Made by a program: the position numbers and the translations under genes
Notes under the pieces: generated by a model
Databases searched by the model: none
The model's input: the letters and a program-made list of their open reading frames with translations, nothing else
What the model was told of the DNA's origin: nothing
DNA from: an uncultured Cohaesibacter sp.
GTDB lineage: Bacteria; Pseudomonadota; Alphaproteobacteria; Rhizobiales; Cohaesibacteraceae
Length of the DNA: 64,000 nt
NCBI RefSeq assembly: GCF_963662805.1
Contig: NZ_OY759856.1
Location: 1 to 64,000, forward strand
Direction of reading: 5' to 3'
Part shown: one piece after another, positions 26,591 to 35,626 of the stretch
Layout of the letters: every line of letters begins with the position of its first letter
Position numbering within the stretch: position 1 is the stretch's first letter

Positions 26591-27511
26591 ATGAAACTGA
26601 CCGTTGCCGCTTCCATCTTCGCCCTGACCACTGGTGCAGCCTTTGCGGACTGCTCGACTGTCACCTTCTCAGACGTGGGCTGGACCGATATTACCGCCAC
26701 CACGGCCGCCACTTCGACAGTGCTCGGCGCTCTCGGCTATCAGACCAACACCCGCGTCCTCTCGGTTCCTGTCACCTACATCTCGCTGGAAGAAGGTGAT
26801 GTCGACGTCTTCCTCGGCAACTGGATGCCGACCATGGAAGCCGACATCAAACCCTACCGCGAAAAAGGTACGGTTGAAACCGTAAGAGCCAATCTGCACG
26901 GCGCAAAATACACTCTTGCGACCAACGCTGCTGGCGCGGCTCTTGGCATCAAGGATTTTGCCTCCATCGCCGAACATTCCGATGAGCTTAAAGGCGTCAT
27001 CTACGGCATCGAACCGGGCAACGATGGCAACCGCCTCATCATGGACATGATCGACAAGGACGCTTTTGGCCTCAAGGACTTCAAGGTGCGCGAAAGCTCC
27101 GAGCAGGGCATGCTGAGCCAGGTCGAGCGTCTTTCCAAGCGCGATGAACCAATCGTCTTCCTCGGCTGGGAACCCCATCCCATGAACGCCAACTTCGAGC
27201 TGACCTATTTGAGCGGTGGGGATGATTTCTTTGGCCCTGACTTTGGTGGCGCAACGGTTTATACCAATGTGCGCAAGGGGTATGTGGCCGAATGTCCGAA
27301 TGTTGGCAAACTGCTCAACAACCTGGAATTCTCGCTAGCGATGGAAAACGAAATCATGGGCGCCATTCTCAATGACGGCAAAAAGGCCGAAGAGGCCGCC
27401 GCTGCATGGCTCAAATCCAATCCGTCCGTTCTGGAAGGCTGGCTCGATGGGGTCACCACCAAGGACGGTGGAGAAGCATTGCCTGCGGTCAAATCGGCAT
27501 TGGGCCTCTGA
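26591..27511 (+). CDS. choX: choline ABC transporter substrate-binding protein
   Basis: 306 residues from ATG 26591 with a GAGAG site; a longer in-frame start at 26531 would lie inside the operator. The signal peptide MKLTVAASIFALTTGAAFA is followed by DCSTVTFSDVGWTDITATTA. OpuAC-type fold with ligand-cage region FLGNWMPTMEAD and LGWEPHPMNANFELTYL. It binds choline in the periplasm for ChoW and ChoV. Confidence 0.93.
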   Translation: MKLTVAASIFALTTGAAFADCSTVTFSDVGWTDITATTAATSTVLGALGYQTNTRVLSVPVTYISLEEGDVDVFLGNWMPTMEADIKPYREKGTVETVRANLHGAKYTLATNAAGAALGIKDFASIAEHSDELKGVIYGIEPGNDGNRLIMDMIDKDAFGLKDFKVRESSEQGMLSQVERLSKRDEPIVFLGWEPHPMNANFELTYLSGGDDFFGPDFGGATVYTNVRKGYVAECPNVGKLLNNLEFSLAMENEIMGAILNDGKKAEEAAAAWLKSNPSVLEGWLDGVTTKDGGEALPAVKSALGL

Positions 27512-27524
27512 TCGAAACATCCAT

Positions 27525-27547
27525 TGGCCTCGCCTCCGGCGGGGCCA
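27525..27547 (+). other. intercistronic hairpin after choX
   Basis: TGGCCTCGCC-TCC-GGCGGGGCCA forms a GC-rich stem 13 bases after the choX stop, before choW at 27620. No U tract follows it. It probably attenuates readthrough or stabilises choX mRNA. Confidence 0.65.
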
Positions 27548-27619
27548 TTTGCATCAGCTGGGGGTGTAGCTCTTTCGCGACACCCTGAACATGAGGCACA
27601 AACATGAGGATAGCTCACT

Positions 27620-28456
27620 GTGGAATGGCTCTATGAGCACAAACTGCCCGTCGGGGATCTGGCGAGCGCCCTTTTCGAATGGATTCGCACGCACGCCGAA
27701 GGCGCGCTCGACATTCTAAGTCTCATCCTTGAAGGCACAATCGACGGTGTCCTGTGGCTGCTGCACACGCCTCACCCCCTCGTCGTAATTGCGGTCTTTG
27801 TCGCTATCGCATGGTTACTTCAGCGCAATTGGAAGACTTGCCTTCTGGTCGGCCTCGGCTTTCTCTTCATCCTCAATCAGGGCTACTGGCAGGAGACGAC
27901 CGAAAGCCTGACGCTGGTGCTGACATCCTGCGCCGTCTGCATGGCCATCGGCGTACCCATCGGCATCGCAGCGGCCCATCATCCGCGCCTTTACGCTGTG
28001 CTCCGGCCCATCCTCGATCTGATGCAGACCCTACCCACCTTTGTCTATCTCATCCCGGCCATCGTCTTCTTCGGCATCGGCATGGTGCCCGGACTGATCT
28101 CCACCGTCGTCTTTGTCCTGCCCGCCCCCATCCGCCTGACCCAACTCGGCATCTCGTCGACGCCAGACCGGCTCATTGAGGCCGTCCGCGCCTTTGGTGG
28201 ATCTGACCGCGACGTGCTGTTCAAGGCCGAACTACCCTACGCCATGCCGCAGATCATGGCCGGCCTCAACCAGACCATCATGCTAGCCCTGTCGATGGTC
28301 GTTATCGCAGCGCTCGTAGGCGCTGACGGACTTGGTGTTCCCGTTGTCCGGGCTCTCAATCAGGTCAACACCAGCCTCGGTTTCGAGAGCGGCTTCATCA
28401 TCGTCGTCGTTGCGATCATTCTCGACCGCATTCTGCATAGAAAGAAAGAACAGTGA
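27620..28456 (+). CDS. choW: choline ABC transporter permease
   Basis: 278 residues from GTG 27620 (GAGGA site upstream). About six membrane helices. The BPD transporter motif is VGADGLGVPVVRALNQVN, preceded by IGVPIGIAAAHHPRLY and ILDLMQTLPTFVYLIPAIVF typical of ProW/ChoW. Its stop overlaps the choV GTG by four bases (GTGA). Confidence 0.93.
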   Translation: MEWLYEHKLPVGDLASALFEWIRTHAEGALDILSLILEGTIDGVLWLLHTPHPLVVIAVFVAIAWLLQRNWKTCLLVGLGFLFILNQGYWQETTESLTLVLTSCAVCMAIGVPIGIAAAHHPRLYAVLRPILDLMQTLPTFVYLIPAIVFFGIGMVPGLISTVVFVLPAPIRLTQLGISSTPDRLIEAVRAFGGSDRDVLFKAELPYAMPQIMAGLNQTIMLALSMVVIAALVGADGLGVPVVRALNQVNTSLGFESGFIIVVVAIILDRILHRKKEQ

Positions 28457-29490
28457 CCCCGGCGATCAAGTTTGAAAAAGTATCCATCGTCTTTGGCGAC
28501 AAGCCCGAGACTGCTCTGCCCCTGATGGATCAGAACATGGACCGGGCAACCATTCAGGAACTGACCGATCAGGTTCTCGGCGTCCACGACTGCTCTTTCG
28601 AGGTTCAGCAGGGTGAAATTTTCGTCCTCATGGGCCTGTCCGGGTCCGGCAAGTCAACGCTCCTGCGGGCTGTCAACGGCCTCAATCCGGTGGTCCGGGG
28701 AGCCTTGCAGGTTGACGCCGGTGGCAAGCTGCTTGATGTGACCACCGCCTCCTCGCAGGAATTGCGCAAAATCCGCGGCAAGCGCGTTGCCATGGTCTTC
28801 CAGCAGTTCGGCCTCCTCCCGTGGCGCACGGTGGCAGAGAATGTCGGACTTGGCCTTGAGCTTTCCGGTGTCCCGAAAAGAGAACGCCGCCAGCGCGCAA
28901 TCGATCAGTTGGCACTCGTCGGCCTTGAGGACTGGGCGGACAGTCAGGTCTCCGAGCTTTCAGGCGGCATGCAGCAGCGCGTTGGCTTGGCGCGAGCCTT
29001 CGCCACCGAAGCCCCCATTCTATTGATGGACGAGCCCTTCTCGGCCCTCGATCCCCTCATCCGCAGCCGCCTTCAGGATGAATTGCTCGACCTGCAGGAA
29101 AAGCTGCAACGCACGATCCTGTTTGTGAGCCATGATCTCGATGAAGCCTTCAAGCTTGGCAATCGCATCGCAATACTCGAGGGCGGACGGGTCAGCCAGA
29201 TCGGCACCCCGCGCGAGATCTTCACCAAGCCTGCCGATGATTATGTGGCTGATTTCGTCGCCCACATGAACCCGCTCGGCATCCTCAGAGCCAGCGATGC
29301 CATGATCAAACCGAGGATGGAAGGTTATGAAGAGACCGTGTCATCCGACACCTTACTGGCCGACATGCTCGACACCCTTGCCGACAACGACAAGCCAGTC
29401 GGTGTGACCCGTGACAATGAGATCGTCGGCGAATTGTCCGCCAGAAAAGTTCTGCGCTTCCTCTCAGGTCATCTTGGCGACGACAGCTGA
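28453..29490 (+). CDS. choV: choline ABC transporter ATPase with C-terminal CBS-like region
   Basis: 345 residues from GTG 28453. ProV-type ATPase: Walker A GLSGSGKSTLLR, Q-loop FQQFGLLPW, signature LSGGMQQRVGLARA, Walker B ILLMDEPFSALDPLIR. The C-terminal ~70 residues resemble a degenerate CBS region seen in ProV/ChoV. It ends four bases before the convergent gene at 29495, and no clear terminator was found there. Confidence 0.94.
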   Translation: MTPAIKFEKVSIVFGDKPETALPLMDQNMDRATIQELTDQVLGVHDCSFEVQQGEIFVLMGLSGSGKSTLLRAVNGLNPVVRGALQVDAGGKLLDVTTASSQELRKIRGKRVAMVFQQFGLLPWRTVAENVGLGLELSGVPKRERRQRAIDQLALVGLEDWADSQVSELSGGMQQRVGLARAFATEAPILLMDEPFSALDPLIRSRLQDELLDLQEKLQRTILFVSHDLDEAFKLGNRIAILEGGRVSQIGTPREIFTKPADDYVADFVAHMNPLGILRASDAMIKPRMEGYEETVSSDTLLADMLDTLADNDKPVGVTRDNEIVGELSARKVLRFLSGHLGDDS

Positions 29491-29494
29491 TCAA

Positions 29495-30055
29495 TCAAAG
29501 GACAAAAACCCCATCTGCCTTGTCTGAAGACACGACATGTTGCCAGCATGGATTGGACTGCCCGCCAATCGGCAGATTGTCCTCATCGACGATGACATAA
29601 TAATTGGCAGCATTGGACGTTCCGAATAGACTGTGATCGACCGGATAGATCATGCGGCGAAAGCCATCAAGCAGCCCATGCTGGTCGAACACCAATATCC
29701 CGTCTGGATCATCGCCGGACGCCTCGACATACCCGATCAGCACAGCGGCGTGGCTGGTCATGTTGCCCGGAATCCCGACGCCAACTCCACCGTCGTAAAG
29801 ATGGCTGTCCTCCCCTTCCCGATTGAGAAAGGTGGCTATCGGCGTGCCTGCGGGCCAGTGCCGCTCCAGCACGCTCTGGCCCTTGCGCCACTCACGAACC
29901 GTACGGGTGTCCGAAACCGCTGCCTTGGCCAAAGCTACGCACTGACGGTTTGGCATAGTCTTGGACAGAGTGAGCAAGCGTTGTTCCAGCTGCCGCTCTT
30001 CATCGCTGACGGGGAGGGTCTTCAAACGAGGATCCAGAGGTCCGATATGTCCCAT
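29495..30055 (-). CDS. BPSL0067-family protein (papain-like amidase fold)
   Basis: 186 residues. The CVALAKA motif (catalytic Cys near residue 39, after NRQ), WRKGQSVLERHWPAGTPIATF, and SHAAVLIGY with a candidate catalytic His, followed by ILVFDQHG, match BPSL0067 proteins, which resemble peptidoglycan amidases or peptidases. There is no clear signal peptide. Its start lies one base from the stop of the glycosyltransferase gene, so they are probably co-transcribed. Target and export route are unknown. Confidence 0.7.
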   Translation of the reverse strand: MGHIGPLDPRLKTLPVSDEERQLEQRLLTLSKTMPNRQCVALAKAAVSDTRTVREWRKGQSVLERHWPAGTPIATFLNREGEDSHLYDGGVGVGIPGNMTSHAAVLIGYVEASGDDPDGILVFDQHGLLDGFRRMIYPVDHSLFGTSNAANYYVIVDEDNLPIGGQSNPCWQHVVSSDKADGVFVL

Positions 30056-30056
30056 T

Positions 30057-31559
30057 TCATCCAGCCTTGCGTCTCGATAAAAGTTTCAGTCGGCGTGAGG
30101 TGCCATGCGACAGGCGCCACATCCAGTTTTTCAGAAAGCCTGATCCCTCCTCCATCGCTCCCTGCACCAGAAACTCCAGAGGAGAGATGCGAAGCGTGCG
30201 CAAATGCGGATGCGCCTGAAGAAAGGCTTCATTGTCAAAATAAGGCGAAGGATTGCGCCCTTCAAAAGCTCCGAATTTCAGATAATGCAGCAAGGGGTCC
30301 ATACTCGCGCCCACCACATCGGGATTGTTTTCCAGATACCAGTCAGCACAAAAGAGACCAGACCGCTCAATCGCTTTTCGGGTCGGCAGGGCAAGGTTGC
30401 TCGCATCAAGCATCCGCTGTTTTGACCCAACCGCATTAAGCAGGGCTCGATGCTCTCGGAGAAGCTCTGACAGACCCTCGGAATGGCGCTCCAGCACCGC
30501 CGCACTCACGGACACGTCAGCAGCCTTCGCCCGCAGGCCCTCTTCCCATAATTCATCGGCATCAACGGCCAGCCTGTTCAGCTCCCGCGTCAGACCGGCA
30601 TCGACCTCTCTCCGATCGCAGGCTGGCTCTGCCATCGCCTGCCGGTAGATCTCTTCGAAACGCTCGACGGCGTGATCGATCGAATTGTTGGCCCGGACCC
30701 TTTGTGCAACCCTTGCAATATCGGCCGGATCATATCGGCCGAGTTGATCCGAGAGCCATTCCCCATCGAGCTGTGCGGCAGAGGTGAAATGGCGCGGGCT
30801 GAAATTGATGTGAGCCCAGTCGTCAAAATTCTCGCTGGTGATCAGCTCCCCACCAAGCTGGGGAACAATCGGAATGGTGGCACAGCCACAGGCCATGGCC
30901 TCGACGGCACTCCGGCCGATGGCAAAACAAATGTCATAATCAGGCAAGAACAGCTCGGGTGTGAACCGGATGGGCCCCGAGTTGTGCCGGATCATTTCCA
31001 ACTGGATGCCATGGTCTCGGCAGGCGTTGCGCAGTTTTTCGACCTCGGGCTCGGGAAAGCTCAATTGCCCGAACAGAACCGCTCGCTTGGGCGCCCCGTC
31101 TTTTGGCGACCGAACGCGGGAAAAGCGCACCGGGTCGACAAAATTGGGCACAACATGGACGGCACCCTGCGAAAGGCGGAGTGTGACGGCCATGGTCGTC
31201 GCCAGCTTTTGCGAGGTCGTGGCATAGGTCTTGACCTGCGGATGCCGAGGAGGCTTTTCCGGCCACGGCCTCAGGCCATGACAAACATAGACGCAAGGCG
31301 TTTCGACAAAATGCGACAGGGCAACCAGCGCAGGCAGGCGATGATGGGCATGGATGACATCCGGCTGCCAGGGCACATCCGTAATCTGATCGTAGGTTCT
31401 GACATCATTGGACGCCAGAGCATTGGTGATATCTCCCGGACGTGGGCAGAAAACCGCCACCTCGTGCCCGCGCTTCTTCAGCGCAATGGCCAACTCCATG
31501 GTCACAAGCTCGGTGCCGTGAAAATCCATGAGCTTTCTCTGCGTCAGCAGCACTTTCAT
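30057..31559 (-). CDS. GT4-like glycosyltransferase with C-terminal repeat-like extension
   Basis: 500 residues. The N-terminal Rossmann domain has FHGTELVTMELAIALKKRGHEV and DVIHAHHRLPALVAL. The C-terminal GT-B domain has VPNFVDPVRFS, AVLFGQLS and the nucleotide-sugar region AIGRSAVEAMACGCATIPI. After residue ~400 comes a segment CADWYLENNPDVVG......PLLHYLKFGAFEGRNPSPYFD, a repeat found in surface-polysaccharide enzymes. Probably transfers a sugar in cell-surface glycan synthesis in the cytosol. Confidence 0.8.
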   Translation of the reverse strand: MKVLLTQRKLMDFHGTELVTMELAIALKKRGHEVAVFCPRPGDITNALASNDVRTYDQITDVPWQPDVIHAHHRLPALVALSHFVETPCVYVCHGLRPWPEKPPRHPQVKTYATTSQKLATTMAVTLRLSQGAVHVVPNFVDPVRFSRVRSPKDGAPKRAVLFGQLSFPEPEVEKLRNACRDHGIQLEMIRHNSGPIRFTPELFLPDYDICFAIGRSAVEAMACGCATIPIVPQLGGELITSENFDDWAHINFSPRHFTSAAQLDGEWLSDQLGRYDPADIARVAQRVRANNSIDHAVERFEEIYRQAMAEPACDRREVDAGLTRELNRLAVDADELWEEGLRAKAADVSVSAAVLERHSEGLSELLREHRALLNAVGSKQRMLDASNLALPTRKAIERSGLFCADWYLENNPDVVGASMDPLLHYLKFGAFEGRNPSPYFDNEAFLQAHPHLRTLRISPLEFLVQGAMEEGSGFLKNWMWRLSHGTSRRLKLLSRRKAG

Positions 31560-31592
31560 TTGGCCATACTCCGGCTCTTGATTGTTGCCTTG

Positions 31593-32123
31593 TCAAGCAT
31601 CCTCCACCTCCTTCGGCGGACGGATCAGGACACGGAGACCATGTGTGGGAATGCTGCAGAAATCATCTGCACAAAACCACAGACGCAGCGCTTCAAGCAA
31701 GCTGCGCATATCGTCATCGGACAATCTCACACAGCCATAGGTTGGGCGCAAACCACCAGAATCGGCAAGGTCTCCGGAATGAATATAAAGACCGGTGCGA
31801 CCATTCATCTTGGCTTGCAAAGCCGGACCATCAACCGGCTCGATCGGAAGCATCGCGTCGGGACCATAGGACCGTTGCACATAGACCGTGTTCTCACCCG
31901 TCCTGACGATTTCGGGGACATCATAAGTCCCGTCAGGCGTGTCGCCCCACTGGATCAGCGGGTCTCGGTCACGATTGCCATTCTTTGCCGCTCTGGCATT
32001 GTCCGCCTTGCCATAGGCGACAAATGGACCAGCAAGGCAGGCCCCATCCCCATTCAAAAGGGATAGCTCACCAAGCTCGCGACGATCCGAAGGCAAGACG
32101 ATTTCGATAACGGCAGTCGACAT
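31593..32123 (-). CDS. L,D-transpeptidase (YkuD) family protein
   Basis: About 176 residues from ATG 32123. The YkuD signature is IHSGDLADSGGLRPTYGCVRLSD, here split, with catalytic Cys in YGCVRLS and His in LYIHSG. A preceding stretch DTPDGTYDVPEIV is typical of the substrate cleft. The frame extends upstream to 32585, but that part is non-coding-like and antisense to torS. YkuD enzymes form 3-3 peptidoglycan links or anchor lipoproteins. No signal peptide is obvious from this start, which is unusual. Confidence 0.72.
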   Translation of the reverse strand: MSTAVIEIVLPSDRRELGELSLLNGDGACLAGPFVAYGKADNARAAKNGNRDRDPLIQWGDTPDGTYDVPEIVRTGENTVYVQRSYGPDAMLPIEPVDGPALQAKMNGRTGLYIHSGDLADSGGLRPTYGCVRLSDDDMRSLLEALRLWFCADDFCSIPTHGLRVLIRPPKEVEDA

Positions 32124-32330
32124 TGAGAAATATACGTAAAAAGACAGAGACCAGTAGGAGTTGTAGGCGATTGATTTGCCTATCGCAACAAGTTTATCCA
32201 AAACTGGTCCGACAACCAAGATCAAAGAGGCTTCCTCCAGATCTGATACACTGGCTCGACCGACCGTCCCGGATCCCCACATGTTGGCAATCCGGATGAC
32301 GGCTGACCATGACCGGATGGATCTCACCCG

Positions 32331-34736
32331 ATGCAAAGCTTGAAGCGCCTGATTGAAGAGCATGAAGACTGGTTGATTTCGCGTGTCGTCGACTATGCCA
32401 AAGCCTATGGCTACGCCGAATATACCTCGACCCTCAAGGAAGCCTGGCGCGCCTCGATCTGTGGTCTGAGCGGCCCCATGATCGCCGCCCTTGAGCTTTA
32501 TGAGGAACCGCCCGAAATCATCGCAGGCGAGGACTTCAATCGCCATCCGATCACGGCCTTCGGCATCGAACAGGCACGCCAGCACCGCGCCCGCGGCATC
32601 ACCCTAGCGCAGTTTCTCGGGCTGACGAAATATTATCATCAGAGCTATTCGGATCTTGTCGACGAGATGGGCGATAGTCTCAATGACCGCAGGAAGGCCC
32701 GCCTGTTTGTCGACCGTTTTTTCGATCTCGTTGAAATCGGCTTCTGTTCGGAATGGCGCAGTGTCCCCGAAGACGCCAAGCTGCTCGAAATCCAGAGTGA
32801 AAACCGCCAGATCACCAATGAGAAGAACAAGTATCTGACGATCTTCGAAAGCCTCAATGACCCGGTCGTTCTGCTTGATTCGAACTACAGGATCCAGAAC
32901 ATGAACCTTGCTGCCCAGTCGCTGTTTGTTGGCTGGAGCGAACCCGGAGCAATCTACTATTCCAGTGGGCACAGCACCAGACTGGAAAGCCAGTTGGACA
33001 GCCTGATTCCTCACGCCAAAAGCAAGACGAACTTTCAGACCGTGCTGCAAACCAATGAAGGCGCGCGTCATTTCGATGTACGCATTCAGGACATGCTCGA
33101 CATCAGCGAGAAGTTTCTCGGCACCGTGATGATCTTCAACGACATCAGCGAGCACAAGCGGGCAAGGGAAGCTGCCGAGGAGGCCAACCAAGCAAAATCC
33201 ACCTTCCTTGCCACCATGAGCCATGAAATCCGCACTCCGCTCAACGGCATTCTTGGCCTCGCGAGGCTTCTTGCCGAGACAGAAACATCGGAGCAGCAGA
33301 AGACCTACATCAACGGCATCCGAAGCTCGAGCGAAGTGCTGCGCTCGGTGATCGACGACATTCTCGATTTCCGCAAGATCGAGGCAGGCGTGCTCGAAGT
33401 CGAAGTGATGGACTTCGAGCTGTCTTCGATCATCAAACGGGTGACCGATGCCGTTGACGCCACACTGATCAACAAATCCCTCGACTTCTCTGTCGAGATC
33501 GATAATCAGCTGCCCCGTGTGCTGCGATCCGATCCGACGAAAATCTGCCAGATCCTGCTCAATCTCGTCGGCAATGCGGTAAAGTTCACCGATCACGGCA
33601 GCGTCGAGGTTCACATCCGGCACGAAGACATGCCCAACGGAACCGGCCCGGAGCAGGCCACTGCCATCCGCTTCGAGGTCCGCGACACAGGCATCGGAAT
33701 TGGTGATACGGACAAGGCACGTCTGTTTGAGCCTTTCGCGCAGGCAGGCACCGCCCGCAACAAGTTCCACTTTGGCGGCTCCGGTCTGGGGCTCGCGATT
33801 TGCAGCCGGCTGACGGCATCTCTTGGTGGCACGATCGACTGTGAGGCCCGCGCTGAAGGAGGAAGCCTGTTCTGGTTCTCGGTGCCTTACTATCCCGTTC
33901 TGGATGCAGACGCGTCCGATCAGCCGAGCCGCAGGAACGGAACCGAGCTAACCGGGCTCAGAATTCTCCTTGTCGAGGACAACCCGGTCAACCGCATGGT
34001 CACCGAAGGCTATCTGGGCAATCTGTCACACGACTGCACCAGCGTGACCAATGGGCAAGAAGCCCTCGACATCCTCGACAGGCAATCCTTCGATCTCGTC
34101 TTGATGGATGACCGGATGCCGGTCCTCACGGGTCTTGAAGCCCTTACCCGGCTGCGCGCCCATCCCGATCCGTCCCTCGCCAATCTTCCCGTCATCATTC
34201 ACAGTGCCTGCATCACCAGAGGCGAGATCGAACAGGCCTTCGCCCATGGCGCCAACGGTTTCCTGAGCAAGCCCTTCTCACCCGACGATCTGGCCCTTGC
34301 CATCGGCGACTGCCTCACCGCTGAAGTGCACTCTGACCCCAAGGAAAAAGACGCAACAGAAGAAGCCCCGGACATCCCTCCCGACATCTTCGACGAAACC
34401 CAACTCCGGCAGCATCTGAGTGCTCTCGGAGAGGTTCGCACCGGTCGCATCGTTGACGCCTATCTGACCTCCTCCTCGCAACTGATCGATCAGATCCGCA
34501 TTGCAACGGATGAAGACAATTTTGACCAACTGCGACACGCCGCCCACTCCCTCAAGGGAGCCTGCGGCAATGTCGGCCTTTCTTATCTTGCAGATCTGGC
34601 ATTCGATCTGGAAAAGGCATCGGAAAAGCGCAACGAGGATCAGGCACAGTTCCTTGCGCAAAAGATCTGCCAAGTCGGAAATGAAGCGTCTCAGAAACTG
34701 CTGGATAGCTGGCAGGCCATGATCGAACCGGCTTGA
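32331..34736 (+). CDS. torS: hybrid histidine kinase (TorS/DorS-like)
   Basis: 801 residues. Order: all-helical N-terminal sensor (about 1-150), PAS (about 165-285), HisKA with [17 protein letters not shown] (His near 306), HATPase ([16 protein letters not shown]-type and GSGLGLAIC boxes; about 400-515), receiver (LLVEDNPVN...LMDDRMP; about 545-665) and Hpt ([14 protein letters not shown]; about 700-790). This multi-step architecture matches TorS. No membrane helix is visible, and no TorT-like periplasmic partner lies beside it, unlike E. coli. It is convergent with torR. The preceding 32124-32330 gap holds no clear gene. Confidence 0.85.
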   Translation: MQSLKRLIEEHEDWLISRVVDYAKAYGYAEYTSTLKEAWRASICGLSGPMIAALELYEEPPEIIAGEDFNRHPITAFGIEQARQHRARGITLAQFLGLTKYYHQSYSDLVDEMGDSLNDRRKARLFVDRFFDLVEIGFCSEWRSVPEDAKLLEIQSENRQITNEKNKYLTIFESLNDPVVLLDSNYRIQNMNLAAQSLFVGWSEPGAIYYSSGHSTRLESQLDSLIPHAKSKTNFQTVLQTNEGARHFDVRIQDMLDISEKFLGTVMIFNDISEHKRAREAAEEANQAKSTFLATMSHEIRTPLNGILGLARLLAETETSEQQKTYINGIRSSSEVLRSVIDDILDFRKIEAGVLEVEVMDFELSSIIKRVTDAVDATLINKSLDFSVEIDNQLPRVLRSDPTKICQILLNLVGNAVKFTDHGSVEVHIRHEDMPNGTGPEQATAIRFEVRDTGIGIGDTDKARLFEPFAQAGTARNKFHFGGSGLGLAICSRLTASLGGTIDCEARAEGGSLFWFSVPYYPVLDADASDQPSRRNGTELTGLRILLVEDNPVNRMVTEGYLGNLSHDCTSVTNGQEALDILDRQSFDLVLMDDRMPVLTGLEALTRLRAHPDPSLANLPVIIHSACITRGEIEQAFAHGANGFLSKPFSPDDLALAIGDCLTAEVHSDPKEKDATEEAPDIPPDIFDETQLRQHLSALGEVRTGRIVDAYLTSSSQLIDQIRIATDEDNFDQLRHAAHSLKGACGNVGLSYLADLAFDLEKASEKRNEDQAQFLAQKICQVGNEASQKLLDSWQAMIEPA

Positions 34737-34748
34737 TCCGCCATCAGA

Positions 34749-35462
34749 TCAGGCCGCACGCCCTCCGCCGGTAAAGACATAACCCACGCCATGCACGGTG
34801 ACGATCAGGGACGGGTCCTTCGGATCTACCTCGATCTTCTTACGAAGGCGGGCAATCAGCACATCGACCGTTCGATCATTGGGGTCGAACTGCCTGTTGT
34901 TGAGATGATCAAGAAGGTTGTCGCGGGTCAGCACCTGACCCTTGTGCGAGGTCAGGGCTGACAGCAGTTCGAATTCACCGCGCGTTAGATGCACCGTCTC
35001 GTCGTTGCGGTCGATGAGCAGGCGCTGATCGAGATCGAGCTGCCAGTTGGCGAACCGGACCACGCGGTTCGGGGTGCTGTTGTGACGCGCTGCCCTCACC
35101 CGCCGGATGACGTTCTTGGCCCGTGCCAGCAATTCACGGGGATTGAAGGGCTTGGTCACATAATCATCCGCTTCCATCTCCAGCGCGACGATCCGATCCA
35201 CGTCATCCGATTTGCCTGTCACCATGATGATGCCCACATCGGAATAGCGTCTCACGTCCTTGAGCAGGGTCAGCCCGTCTTCATCGGGCAGATGAATGTC
35301 GAGCATGATCAGATCGATCTTGCCTGCCGCAAAGGCCCGCCGCATCTCTGCCCCGCTCTCCGCCTCGGTGATGAGATAGCCCTCGGATTCGAAGTAGCCC
35401 GAGAGCATCGTGCGGCTCGTCAACTCGTCCTCGACGATCAGAATATGGGCTCTTTCAGACAT
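34749..35462 (-). CDS. torR: OmpR-family response regulator (TorR/DorR-like)
   Basis: 237 residues from ATG 35462. The receiver domain has EDE near residue 11, phosphoacceptor Asp in IMLDIHLPDEDG, and Lys in YVTKPFNPREL. The winged-helix domain has LTRGEFELLSALTSHKGQVLTRD and DRTVDVLIARLRKKI. It is divergent from torCDA, with Tor-box-like repeats in between, so it probably activates them when TMAO or DMSO is present. Confidence 0.9.
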   Translation of the reverse strand: MSERAHILIVEDELTSRTMLSGYFESEGYLITEAESGAEMRRAFAAGKIDLIMLDIHLPDEDGLTLLKDVRRYSDVGIIMVTGKSDDVDRIVALEMEADDYVTKPFNPRELLARAKNVIRRVRAARHNSTPNRVVRFANWQLDLDQRLLIDRNDETVHLTRGEFELLSALTSHKGQVLTRDNLLDHLNNRQFDPNDRTVDVLIARLRKKIEVDPKDPSLIVTVHGVGYVFTGGGRAA

Positions 35463-35492
35463 CAAATGCTCCCCCAGACGGAATATTACATT

Positions 35493-35523
35493 CTGTTAAC
35501 ATGATTTTACATCCCGTTCACAC
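35493..35523. promoter_or_regulatory. Tor-box-like direct repeats (torR/torC region)
   Basis: CTGTTAACAT at 35493 and CCGTTCACAC at 35514 lie 21 bases apart, two helical turns. They resemble the E. coli tor box CTGTTCATAT bound by TorR. They sit between torR and torC. Confidence 0.55.
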
Positions 35524-35626
35524 TCGCCGCGAACCTTATTAACACCGCGAGCCTAGATCTCTTTCAGATACGGGGAATCGACACCGGACTCACCGGGATT
35601 CTGCCAAGAAGCAAGGGAGATCTTTG

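Noticed and set aside
32124..32585. N-terminal extension of the YkuD gene
   Set aside because: The extension runs antisense to torS and has no YkuD-related sequence; ATG 32123 fits better.
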